Assembly (NCBI GenBank): GCA_041748615.1
Contig: JBGTCY010000035.1
Span: 1-16,249 of the forward strand
DNA length: 16,249 nucleotides
Reading direction: 5' to 3'
From: JBGTCY01 sp041748615
GTDB taxonomy: Bacteria > Bacteroidota > Bacteroidia > Chitinophagales > CAIOSU01
Part shown: positions 1 through 7,635 of the stretch, in pieces
Layout of the letters: each line of letters opens with the position of its first letter
How positions within the stretch are numbered: position 1 is the stretch's first letter
Notes under the pieces: model-generated
Seen by the model: the letters and a program-made list of their open reading frames with translations, nothing else
Database searches by the model: none
What the model was told of the DNA's origin: nothing
Program-made: the position numbers and the translations under genes

Positions 1-799
1 GAACACGCGTTGTTAAATGAGGAATAACAACGCCATTTAACCATGTTTTTCCATTTCTGACATTAGCGTTAGCGAAGGTGCCGTCATAAATAAATTTAGC
101 AGTAGTTGAGCCTCTATGAAAATCATAAATAGAAGCGTCCCCTAGCATTGACCGATTTTTTGAGGTCGCGGTAGGGTGTTCATTTATCACCCAGAAAATA
201 GTTCTCAGGTTCGTTAAGACAGTACTGAATGTTAAAAAATCATTCGCACCATCAAATCTTACAAGTGGTTTGTTGTTTAGTAATGAAAATGAGTTGACGA
301 GCAATGGTCTACTGTTAGCTGTAGCCTGGATAGCATGGTTGTTATTACCGCTGTTATCATTCCATTGAGTGATTATTCCGCTGGAATCAGCCTGAACACC
401 AAAGTCAGCGCGATACCAAGTGGTAACATTGGCGTTGTGAGGAGAAAAAATAGTGAAAGTACGTCTGGATGACCAGGCAGAAGGGCCACCCGGAGTGTTG
501 GCTCTTACCCGCCAAAAATATTTATTGCCACTTGCGAGTGATACACTTATTGAAGTAGAAGTAATATTTGTATTTTCCTGTGTTATGTTATTGAAAGCAG
601 CATCCTGAGCAACCTGAAGATGATAAGTTGCGGCACTTGTGAATACATTCCATTCAAAAGAAATTTGATCTTCTGAGGTAATTATGCTGTCTTTAGGAAA
701 CACTAATGTAGGCGATTGCTGGGCATTAATGAATTCAGACATAAACAATGTCAGCAATAAACAGCCCACTTTGGAGATGACAGATTGGACGTAAAACAT
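1..799 (-). CDS. Secreted FnIII/LamG-like domain protein, N-terminal part (runs off left edge)
   Basis: The frame stays open from an ATG at 799 to the window edge, giving 266 visible residues with no stop. Residues 1-26 look like a signal peptide: hydrophobic core GCLLLTLFM and a plausible cleavage after INA. Residues about 30-117 resemble a fibronectin type III domain (YHLQVAQD, YFWRVRA, then W109). From about residue 125 a LamG/concanavalin-like domain begins (WYRAD, QWNDNSG, VRFDG), as seen in many large Bacteroidota surface proteins. It would be exported by Sec. A type IX sorting tail would be expected at the missing C terminus, but this is inference. A second Met at residue 20 would cut into the signal peptide, so the first ATG is preferred. 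It faces the same way as the fkbM gene and starts 73 bp after it, with no clear promoter box between. The ligand or enzymatic activity, if any, cannot be told. Confidence 0.8.
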   Translation of the reverse strand, partial: MFYVQSVISKVGCLLLTLFMSEFINAQQSPTLVFPKDSIITSEDQISFEWNVFTSAATYHLQVAQDAAFNNITQENTNITSTSISVSLASGNKYFWRVRANTPGGPSAWSSRRTFTIFSPHNANVTTWYRADFGVQADSSGIITQWNDNSGNNNHAIQATANSRPLLVNSFSLLNNKPLVRFDGANDFLTFSTVLTNLRTIFWVINEHPTATSKNRSMLGDASIYDFHRGSTTAKFIYDGTFANANVRNGKTWLNGVVIPHLTTRV

Positions 800-872
800 G
801 GTTGAAGATTACATAATGTTACGATAAATTAGCCAAATTGTTTGGAATTCAAGCTACTGAAAAAGTAAACTG

Positions 873-1751
873 TTAAACTGATTCCGCTCGTATTAAGTTT
901 AAATTACTGCCAATGGTTGTTTCACCGTCATTATAAATCTCAAAACCGTTTTTAATTAAAGTTTGTTCAATTATATCCCTGCAATTAAACTCATCATGTA
1001 TTTCAATTACTATAAACTTTGTTATTGACATAACTTCTTTCATGTATTCTTCCTTTGAAAAAAGGGTAGCTTCAGCGCCTTCAATATCTATTTTAAGAAT
1101 ATCAATCAAATCGATACCGTGTTTCTTAATCAATTCCGGAAAATTCGTCACTTCAATGTCACCCCCTTTTTCATCTTCTTCCAAAGAAAATGCCCACGCT
1201 TTTTTATCCCTGAAATTCTGTTTCATTTTAAGGCGTGTGTTTTTAATCCAAATTCCTTTTCGTTCAATGATGAAACGGGGGCCTAGTTTCCGGACGAACT
1301 CATTTACGTTGAATTCTAATAGTTCAAAAATGCTTTTGTTTGGTTCGATAAGCAGAATTTTATCAAACTCAAAAAAAGAAGACAAATACATGGTTGTATA
1401 ACCAAGATTTGCTCCGCAATCAATCAGAACTTTTGGGATAATTTTCTTTTCCCTGATAGTCTTAACTAAGGATGCGTATTCCTCTCGTAAAATAACCTGG
1501 TCAAAAACTTCAATATCACTGTCATTAAATCTGGCCCGATAGATAGAAAGTTTGTTATTTACTTTATAAGACAGGTCATATACATCTGATGCAACTTTTT
1601 TTAAAACCACTCCTTGATTTTTCAGTTTTAAAATCTGTAAGGTTTTTCTTTTAAAATCTTTGTTAACTGATTGCTTCAGCTTTACTGCTAAATAATCTGC
1701 AATCAGAGAGGGAATATCTTTTAAATCGAATAATTTAAGTGTATCGAACAT
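873..1751 (-). CDS. FkbM-family SAM-dependent methyltransferase
   Basis: A 292-residue protein with a class I methyltransferase core in its second half. The SAM-binding loop is IDCGANLGYTT (residues 110-120), followed by LLIEPN with the ribose-binding acidic residue E136, and the FkbM hallmark DILKIDIEGAE at 217-227. FkbM enzymes O-methylate sugars or other hydroxyl groups and are common in O-antigen and capsule loci. The N-terminal 100 residues are lysine-rich and not recognised. It lies 48 bp downstream of the Wzt-like ATPase on the same strand, probably as the last gene of the export operon, which suggests that it methylates the exported glycan. Methyl capping of the chain end is an attractive idea because the Wzt here has a glycan-reading domain, but the acceptor is unknown. 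The ATG at 1751 is the only reasonable start seen. Confidence 0.87.
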   Translation of the reverse strand: MFDTLKLFDLKDIPSLIADYLAVKLKQSVNKDFKRKTLQILKLKNQGVVLKKVASDVYDLSYKVNNKLSIYRARFNDSDIEVFDQVILREEYASLVKTIREKKIIPKVLIDCGANLGYTTMYLSSFFEFDKILLIEPNKSIFELLEFNVNEFVRKLGPRFIIERKGIWIKNTRLKMKQNFRDKKAWAFSLEEDEKGGDIEVTNFPELIKKHGIDLIDILKIDIEGAEATLFSKEEYMKEVMSITKFIVIEIHDEFNCRDIIEQTLIKNGFEIYNDGETTIGSNLNLIRAESV

Positions 1752-1799
1752 TAGAAGTTGCCGGTACTTAAAAGTATTGAATAAAGATGCATAATAATT

Positions 1800-3065
1800 T
1801 TAAGATATGATGTCAATATTCCAGTTCGCTTTTGATAAATAAATTCCCATTTCAGGACTAGGAAGCTGTCCTGTGCCATAAAAATCTGTATTTATAACCT
1901 CAAACTTGAGAATGTCAAAAAGTTTAAAAATGCTTTCAGTCCCTGAAAAAACATCTAACTCCAACTGATAGAGCCCCGATCTTAAAAAGTTATTTTGCCA
2001 GTGAATATCAAATGTGATTGTTTCACCTTCTTTCAGATTGATAATTTTATCATACTGATAATATGTATAAAGTTTTGTAATGCATTGTTCGCGGTGGTGA
2101 ATGCCAATGCCGCAACCAAGGTTTCTTACATTTCGCGGAGATTTGAGTTTTATTCTAAATAGCATATCCTCGCCCAGCCGGTAAACCCCTTTGTTCTCTG
2201 ACGAATAATTTTCAACTGCTAATTCAAGGTCAAATCCTTGTTCATTGAATTTGATGTAATTGGAAGTTTTAGTTTCAGAAGTATTTAAATAATAATTAAT
2301 AGTATCTTCTGTTGTCCCATCAAAAACGATATTCCCGTTTCTAAGTAGAATTGAGCGTGGACATAACCCTTTCATTAATGGCAGATTGTGGCTGACAAAT
2401 AGTACAGTTCTGCCTTCATTGGCGACATCCTGCATTTTTCCAAGACAGCGTTTTTGAAAATCAGCATCGCCTACCGCCAACACCTCATCTACTATCAAAA
2501 TTTCAGGCTCCATGTTAGCGGCAACAGCAAAACCTAACCTGACTTTCATGCCGCTTGAATATCGCTTGATTGGAGTATCAATGAATTTTTCTACTTCAGA
2601 AAAAGCCACTATTTCGTCAAATTTTTTCTCAATTTCCTTTCTCTTCATTCCCAGAATAGTGCCATTCAGAAATACATTTTCTCTTCCAGTTAGTTCCGGA
2701 TGAAAGCCGGTCCCCACTTCCAGTAAACTAGATACACGTCCTTCTATTTCAATTTTCCCTTGAGTTGGTTCGGTTATTCTTGATAAAATTTTCAGTAGTG
2801 TGCTTTTCCCAGCTCCATTTTTCCCAAGAATACCTAACACCTCGCCTTTATTAACTTCAAAAGAAACATTTTTTAATGCCCAGATGATATTTTCCTCATT
2901 TTCATCTGTACTAAAGGATGAAAGACTTTTTAATTTAGAGAAACGCCTGAAGGGGGATGCGAAAATATCAATAAAAGCATCAGAGAGCGATTTATTAACT
3001 TTCTGTTTAGCGCCTATTCTGTATTTTTTGGAAACTTCTTTGACTTTAATGATACTGCTTGACAT
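1800..3065 (-). CDS. wzt: Polysaccharide ABC exporter ATPase with C-terminal Wzt-type glycan-binding domain
   Basis: A 421-residue nucleotide-binding subunit of an O-antigen/teichoic-acid-type ABC exporter. It shows Walker A GKNGAGKST (81-89), the subfamily stretch EVGTGFHPELTGREN (116-130), signature YSSGM (169-173), Walker B ILIVDE (189-194) and the H-loop histidine in FVSHN (H226). Residues about 262-421 form an extra domain of the Wzt C-terminal type, ending with FYGTG and KANWNI. In characterised systems this domain binds the finished, often end-modified polysaccharide and gates export. The long N-terminal insert before IWALKNV (residues 20-60) is usual for this subfamily. It starts 23 bp after the Wzm-like permease stop, so the two are surely co-transcribed. 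The name wzt describes the family; the exact polymer is unknown. Confidence 0.93.
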   Translation of the reverse strand: MSSSIIKVKEVSKKYRIGAKQKVNKSLSDAFIDIFASPFRRFSKLKSLSSFSTDENEENIIWALKNVSFEVNKGEVLGILGKNGAGKSTLLKILSRITEPTQGKIEIEGRVSSLLEVGTGFHPELTGRENVFLNGTILGMKRKEIEKKFDEIVAFSEVEKFIDTPIKRYSSGMKVRLGFAVAANMEPEILIVDEVLAVGDADFQKRCLGKMQDVANEGRTVLFVSHNLPLMKGLCPRSILLRNGNIVFDGTTEDTINYYLNTSETKTSNYIKFNEQGFDLELAVENYSSENKGVYRLGEDMLFRIKLKSPRNVRNLGCGIGIHHREQCITKLYTYYQYDKIINLKEGETITFDIHWQNNFLRSGLYQLELDVFSGTESIFKLFDILKFEVINTDFYGTGQLPSPEMGIYLSKANWNIDIIS

Positions 3066-3088
3066 AAACGAGGAAGTGAGATGGTTTT

Positions 3089-3922
3089 TTAAACCACATC
3101 GGCAAAAATATTCTCTTTATTACGAAAATAGATTAATCCGGTAACCAGTAAAAGAAAAGACGATACAGCTCCCGGCCAGATTAAATTCCATGGCATGGCA
3201 TCAAGCCCTAAAATAGATGCCCTAAATCCCTCAATAACCCCAACCATTGGATAAAAACTGTAAAGGAAAAGGTACTTTTCGGGGATATAAGCAATAGGCC
3301 AAATAACAGGCGCAAAAAACATAAGAATTTGGGTAAGAAACACCATCAATTGATTGATATCGCGATATTGAATGGCCAGGGCGGACAACCATAATCCTAT
3401 TCCGAAAGAGGCGGTAATCATGATTAATATCAAAGCGGGGATAAAAATAATGTGATATGAAGGCTTTATTCCGAAGATTATAAGCAAGAGTAGCATCAGC
3501 ATAAAAGCAATGACAAAATCGAACAATTTTGAAATGACAGAGGTCAGCGGAATCAATACTCTTGGAAAATATACTTTCGTAATAAAAACTTCCCCGCTAA
3601 TCAGGCTGCTGGTGGCATTAGTGACTGATGAGGAAAAATATGTCCAGGGAACTAAAGCTATAAATGTGAAAACCGCATAAGGTATTTCGGCATTAACGTC
3701 TTTTTCTATTCCTGCGAATTTTCCGAAAATCAGCGTAAATGTTACCATTTGAGTAACCGGTTTAATTAACGCCCAAAATATGCCCAGAACAGTTTGTTTG
3801 TAAATCACTGAAATATCTCTTTTCACCAGCATATAGAGCAAATCCTTATAATTTAGCAGTTCCTTAATGTCAGCTATAGTTATTATCTGCCAATTTTTTC
3901 TTTTATATATTTCAACTCTCAT
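3089..3922 (-). CDS. wzm: Polysaccharide ABC exporter permease, Wzm-like (ABC-2 type)
   Basis: A 277-residue inner-membrane permease, of normal length for the family. The family opening is visible at residues 32-55: LVKRDISVIYKQTVLG followed by W50 and P55. About six membrane segments can be drawn (roughly 47-68, 83-103, 132-152, 157-180, 192-212 and 250-266). The cytoplasmic YRDIN (186-190) and the late IEGFR (230-234) are also typical. It pairs with the Wzt-like ATPase immediately downstream to flip a lipid-linked polysaccharide. This is the first gene of the minus-strand operon and is divergent from the glycosyltransferase run; the 175-bp gap must hold the promoters for both. The ATG at 3922 gives the expected amphipathic N terminus. 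No damage is seen. Confidence 0.93.
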   Translation of the reverse strand: MRVEIYKRKNWQIITIADIKELLNYKDLLYMLVKRDISVIYKQTVLGIFWALIKPVTQMVTFTLIFGKFAGIEKDVNAEIPYAVFTFIALVPWTYFSSSVTNATSSLISGEVFITKVYFPRVLIPLTSVISKLFDFVIAFMLMLLLLIIFGIKPSYHIIFIPALILIMITASFGIGLWLSALAIQYRDINQLMVFLTQILMFFAPVIWPIAYIPEKYLFLYSFYPMVGVIEGFRASILGLDAMPWNLIWPGAVSSFLLLVTGLIYFRNKENIFADVV

Positions 3923-3971
3923 GCTTGATTAGATAACTCAGATAGAATTAATTGCACCGGAAAGTGCTCTC

Positions 3972-4003
3972 TTTATTTTAGTAGTGAATCTATTTTACTT
4001 TTG
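3972..4003 (+). promoter_or_regulatory. Candidate Bacteroidota-type promoter for the glycosyltransferase operon
   Basis: TACTTTTG at 3996-4003 matches the Bacteroidota -7 consensus TAnnTTTG exactly. A -33-like TTTA (consensus TTTG) lies 20 bp upstream at 3972-3975. Transcription would begin near 4010, leaving a leader of about 90 nt before the GTG start at 4098. It sits in the divergent region between wzm and the first GT2 gene. No equally good box was found for the opposite strand. The -33 mismatch keeps confidence moderate. Confidence 0.42.
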
Positions 4004-4097
4004 CAATTATGCAGTTCATTAAAGTTCCTATGCCCTAAATATGAATCGTTTTTGAATTAAATAAACATTGTGCAACCCTTTAAATAGAGATTAAAAA

Positions 4098-5129
4098 GTG
4101 AAGAAAATAAATGAACCTTTATTAACTGTTCTAATGCCTGTTTATAATGGTCAGCTTTTCTTGAGAGAGGCAATAGAAAGCATATTGGAGCAAACTTACA
4201 GCAATTTTGAGTTTCTCATAATAAATGATGGCTCAACTGATGAAAGCGGACAAATAATTAAATCATATGTTGACCAAAGGATTAAATATGTTGAAAACGA
4301 GTCAAATTTGAAACTCATTGCAACGCTCAATAAAGGTATCGAACTGGCAAAAGGCGAATACATCGCCCGAATGGATGCCGATGACGTGAGCCTGCCTGAA
4401 CGTTTAGCGAAACAAGTGGCATTTATGGATAGTCATCCACAAGTAGGATTATTAGGCACTTTTTTGCTCACGAAGGGACTTAATGAAAATTACCAAATCG
4501 GTTTTGCTACCCATCATGACAAAATCAAATTCAAGTTGTTTTTTGATACGCACTTCCCGCATCCTGCCGCCATGTTGAGAAAATCGGTATTGATAGAAAA
4601 CAACCTGCAGTTTGATAAGGCTTACATTCATGCGGAGGATTTTGAATTATGGAACAGAATGGCGGAAGTTTGCCGCCTGGCTATTATTCCTGAAATACTG
4701 GTACACAAAAGGTCACATGAGGAGCAGATTTCGGTTAAGCACATTAAAATTCAGGATGAAATATCCAGAAAAATCAGGCAGGAATTGATGAATAAATTAG
4801 GTGTTTTCCCGTCTGAGCAGGCAATGGATGTGTATGAAGGTTTTTTAAAAAAAATAGTTCCCCGCGAACAGAGTAATTTGAATTTGCTGTTGGAATTAAT
4901 AGAGCAGTTGGTGGTTGCCAATAATATTTTGAAAAAATATAACAATCATATTTTTAATCATTTTTTTGCAGAGCAATACTGGCAGCTTTGTGCCCGCTCC
5001 ACGCATTTGGGATGGTGGGTGTTTAATAAATACAGAAGTTCTGTTTTTTATAAAGAAAAAATAGACAGACAATACCCTCAGTTCAATTTTTTCATGAAAT
5101 CACTCATCCGGTATTCCTACAATGACTGA
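4098..5129 (+). CDS. Glycosyltransferase family 2 (GT-A), first copy
   Basis: A 343-residue cytoplasmic glycosyltransferase. The GT2 nucleotide-sugar fold starts at residue 9 (LTVLMPVYNG), continues with INDGSTDES and has the metal-binding DADD at 93-96. An acceptor-side acidic pair AED lies at 179-181, probably including the catalytic base. Donor and acceptor sugars cannot be read from sequence. The start is GTG at 4098; the next in-frame ATG (4134) would remove the first beta strand, so GTG is chosen. It is a clear paralogue of the GT2 at 7636-8643: both carry the NLKLI, LNKGIEL and RMDADDVSLP blocks and share a C-terminal LC..(S/T)T.LG.WV.N pattern. It is the first gene of the plus-strand run and overlaps the next gene by 8 bp. 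Confidence 0.9.
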   Translation: MKKINEPLLTVLMPVYNGQLFLREAIESILEQTYSNFEFLIINDGSTDESGQIIKSYVDQRIKYVENESNLKLIATLNKGIELAKGEYIARMDADDVSLPERLAKQVAFMDSHPQVGLLGTFLLTKGLNENYQIGFATHHDKIKFKLFFDTHFPHPAAMLRKSVLIENNLQFDKAYIHAEDFELWNRMAEVCRLAIIPEILVHKRSHEEQISVKHIKIQDEISRKIRQELMNKLGVFPSEQAMDVYEGFLKKIVPREQSNLNLLLELIEQLVVANNILKKYNNHIFNHFFAEQYWQLCARSTHLGWWVFNKYRSSVFYKEKIDRQYPQFNFFMKSLIRYSYND

Positions 5130-6072
5130 ACGTTATAAAATTTCCGTGTTGATGCCCGCATACAATGCAGAGCGTTTTATTCATCAGGCGATTGAAAGTA
5201 TTCTTCGGCAGACATATATCAATATAGAATTGCTGGTGATGAATGATTGTTCGAAAGATACAACAAGCAAAATCATTCAATCTTTCGATGATTCCCGCTT
5301 AAAAATATATGCAAATGAAAAAAATCTGGGTTATTTAAAAACCTGCAATAAATTATTCGATTTAGCTCAGGGAGATTTTGTCGCCTTTCAGGACGCGGAT
5401 GATTATTCGGATACATCAAGATTGGAAACCCAAATGCGGGAGTTTGAAAAAGACCCCCAACTGGGTGTTTGCGGAACCAACCTCACAGCAGTTCACGAAA
5501 ACGGGGAAGAAATGTTCTGCTCTTATTATTACACAGGGCATCAACAAATAGTCGAAAATATGCTTAAAGGATATTTTTCTATCATCCCTAACTCATTTCT
5601 TTTTAAAAGAGAAATTTTAAACACGATTGGAAAGTACCATGAATTCTGGGACAGAATTGGTGCAGAAGATTATTACTGGACATGGCTCATTATGGAGAAA
5701 TACCAACTCACTAATATTAATCAACCGCTTTATTATTATCGATACAATCCGGAAGGTGTGACGGGAAACTGGAGTGACAACAGAAGAAAACTGCATAACA
5801 GGCAGTTGGTTCCTTATCTGCTCAACAAGCGAAATGAAACCGGGACTGACCCGATTGAACAAAAAAAATGGTCCGAGATTGACTCATTCATTAAAGAGTT
5901 GGATAAACCCTACATAGACGACCCATCTTTATACTTTAAAGAAATGGCAAGACGCGATTTTTATGCCGGAAACAGAGATAGAGCAATAAAATTGATGTTT
6001 AAAGCCATAATGAAAAAACCATTTAAAAAAGTTAATTATGCGGATTTCTTATATTATATTCTTAACAAATAA
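5122..6072 (+). CDS. Glycosyltransferase family 2 (GT-A), second
   Basis: A 316-residue GT2 enzyme. Visible motifs are ISVLMPAYNAERF near the start, VMNDCSKDT, the DXD-type DADD (91-94) and GAEDYYWTW (180-188) with the likely catalytic acidic residue. It is more distant from the other two GT2 proteins than they are from each other. It has Cys in NDCS where the others have Gly, and DFVAFQDADD instead of IxRMDADD. The start ATG lies inside the end of the preceding gene (ATGACTGA, 8-bp overlap), indicating translational coupling. Sugar specificity is unknown; the role is presumably addition of one residue of the surface glycan repeat. Confidence 0.9.
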   Translation: MTERYKISVLMPAYNAERFIHQAIESILRQTYINIELLVMNDCSKDTTSKIIQSFDDSRLKIYANEKNLGYLKTCNKLFDLAQGDFVAFQDADDYSDTSRLETQMREFEKDPQLGVCGTNLTAVHENGEEMFCSYYYTGHQQIVENMLKGYFSIIPNSFLFKREILNTIGKYHEFWDRIGAEDYYWTWLIMEKYQLTNINQPLYYYRYNPEGVTGNWSDNRRKLHNRQLVPYLLNKRNETGTDPIEQKKWSEIDSFIKELDKPYIDDPSLYFKEMARRDFYAGNRDRAIKLMFKAIMKKPFKKVNYADFLYYILNK

Positions 6073-6077
6073 TATAT

Positions 6078-6710
6078 ATGTATATATTTAATAAGATCAC
6101 AAACCTTATACTGACTATTTATTATAAATTTAATAAAGATGCTTATCGCATTAAGGTTTGGGAAAACGCGGGCAAGGAAGGCTCTCCCCCTCATGTGATT
6201 AAGAGAAGATCAATCCATGAAATAAGAAAAAAGTATAAAACTGATGTATTTATTGAAACAGGAACATTTATGGGGGACATGATTTATTCCATGCGTAATG
6301 ATTTTCAAAAATTATTTTCAATAGAATTAGACACAGATCTATACAAAGCCGCCCGGAATCGTTTTGAAAAATATAATCACATTACTATCATTCAGGGAGA
6401 CAGCGGACAAGTATTATCAGATATTTTGAAAAACATGAATCAAAAATGTCTTTTTTGGCTGGATGGACATTATTCTGGAGGTATTACCGGGAAGGGTGAT
6501 CTGGTTACGCCTATTCTCAAAGAACTGAATTCAATTAAAAATAATCGTCAAAAGTTTAATAATAATCATATTATGCTGATTGATGATGCAAGATTATTCA
6601 ACGGAACAGATGATTACCCTTTGCTAGAGGATTTAAAAAAAGTATGCCTTGAATATTTTCCGGATTATCAATTCCATGTGAAAGATGATATTATCCGTCT
6701 AACACCTTGA
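6078..6710 (+). CDS. Putative SAM-dependent methyltransferase-like protein of the glycan locus
   Basis: A 210-residue protein with signs of a class I methyltransferase fold. VFIETGTFMGDM (57-68) resembles the SAM-binding loop, SIELD (81-85) supplies the next acidic position, and IIQGDSG (104-110) follows a third strand. LFWLDGHYSGG (125-135) and LIDDAR (167-172) provide Asp/His residues that recall the metal site of TylF/CmcI-type sugar O-methyltransferases. That assignment is inference; a non-catalytic or different transferase role is possible. The first 20 residues are hydrophobic and basic, perhaps membrane-associating. The gene starts 5 bp after the previous stop and ends 15 bp before the fucosyltransferase gene, so it belongs to the operon. 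If it is a methyltransferase, the locus has two, this one and the FkbM protein. It is also AT-rich: 6541-6600 has 14 G or C in 60. Confidence 0.7.
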   Translation: MYIFNKITNLILTIYYKFNKDAYRIKVWENAGKEGSPPHVIKRRSIHEIRKKYKTDVFIETGTFMGDMIYSMRNDFQKLFSIELDTDLYKAARNRFEKYNHITIIQGDSGQVLSDILKNMNQKCLFWLDGHYSGGITGKGDLVTPILKELNSIKNNRQKFNNNHIMLIDDARLFNGTDDYPLLEDLKKVCLEYFPDYQFHVKDDIIRLTP

Positions 6711-6725
6711 TAAACATATTTAATA

Positions 6726-7616
6726 TTGATTATTGTATATCTTACAGGGGGACTAGGTAACCAGATGTTTCAATACGCATTGGGACGGAAACTATCAATA
6801 ATTAACAAAACTGAACTTCGGCTTGATACTTCGTGGTTTGATTCTGGTAATTTTTCAACTACACCCCGAGAATACGAGTTGAACATATTTAATATTAAAG
6901 CCGAATTGGCAACCGGTAACGACATTCGAAAATTGAAAGAACCTTACACGAATCCGTTTTTCAGAATGCTCTATAGCCGTTATAACTCCATACTTCCCTA
7001 TTATAAGCGGAATATTGTCGAAGAAAACCAATTTGATTTTGATAAAAATATTTTGAAAACAGGCGACAACACTTTTTTTTATGGATATTGGCAATCTGAT
7101 AAATATTTCTATGATATCAGAAACGAATTGTTAAATGACTTTACATTAAAAAATGACTTGTCGGAAAAGAATGCTGAACTGGCTGTAATAATAGATAAAT
7201 GCGAGTCGGTATCTATTCATGTTCGCAGGGCGGATTATGTAAGTGATACCCGAATCCACAATGTACATGGCGTATGTTCCGAAAGTTATTATGATAATGC
7301 CATTAGGTATTTGAGCGTAATTTTAACACGCCCCGTTTTTTTTATATTTTCCGATGATATTGAGTGGTGTAAAACACATTTAAAATTTGACGGGAAAAAA
7401 TACTTTATTTCACATAATACAGGCAATACAAGCTGTTTTGATATGCGATTAATGAGCCTCTGTAGGCATAATATAATTGCAAACAGCAGTTTTAGCTGGT
7501 GGTCTGCATGGTTGAACACAAACCCCGGGAAAATTATCATTGCACCACAAACCTGGTTTCGTGATCCTTCAAAAAATACAAAAGATTTGATTCCGGATAC
7601 TTGGCAAAGACTTTAA
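6726..7616 (+). CDS. Alpha-1,2-fucosyltransferase (GT11)
   Basis: A 296-residue enzyme, normal for bacterial GT11. It would transfer L-fucose from GDP-fucose to a galactose-type acceptor in alpha-1,2 linkage on the cytoplasmic side. All family blocks are present: GGLGNQMFQYA (8-18), GYWQSDKYF (120-128), the donor-binding HVRRAD (165-170), FSDDIEWC (208-215) and NSSFSWWSAWL (253-263). The start is TTG at 6726: it gives the expected MIIVYLTGGLGNQ N terminus and no ATG is available upstream of the first motif. It implies that the polysaccharide contains fucose and that GDP-fucose synthesis genes (gmd, fcl) are elsewhere in the genome, since none are in this window. The exact acceptor is unknown. 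Confidence 0.94.
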   Translation: MIIVYLTGGLGNQMFQYALGRKLSIINKTELRLDTSWFDSGNFSTTPREYELNIFNIKAELATGNDIRKLKEPYTNPFFRMLYSRYNSILPYYKRNIVEENQFDFDKNILKTGDNTFFYGYWQSDKYFYDIRNELLNDFTLKNDLSEKNAELAVIIDKCESVSIHVRRADYVSDTRIHNVHGVCSESYYDNAIRYLSVILTRPVFFIFSDDIEWCKTHLKFDGKKYFISHNTGNTSCFDMRLMSLCRHNIIANSSFSWWSAWLNTNPGKIIIAPQTWFRDPSKNTKDLIPDTWQRL

Positions 7617-7635
7617 TAATAAAAAATAGTAAATT

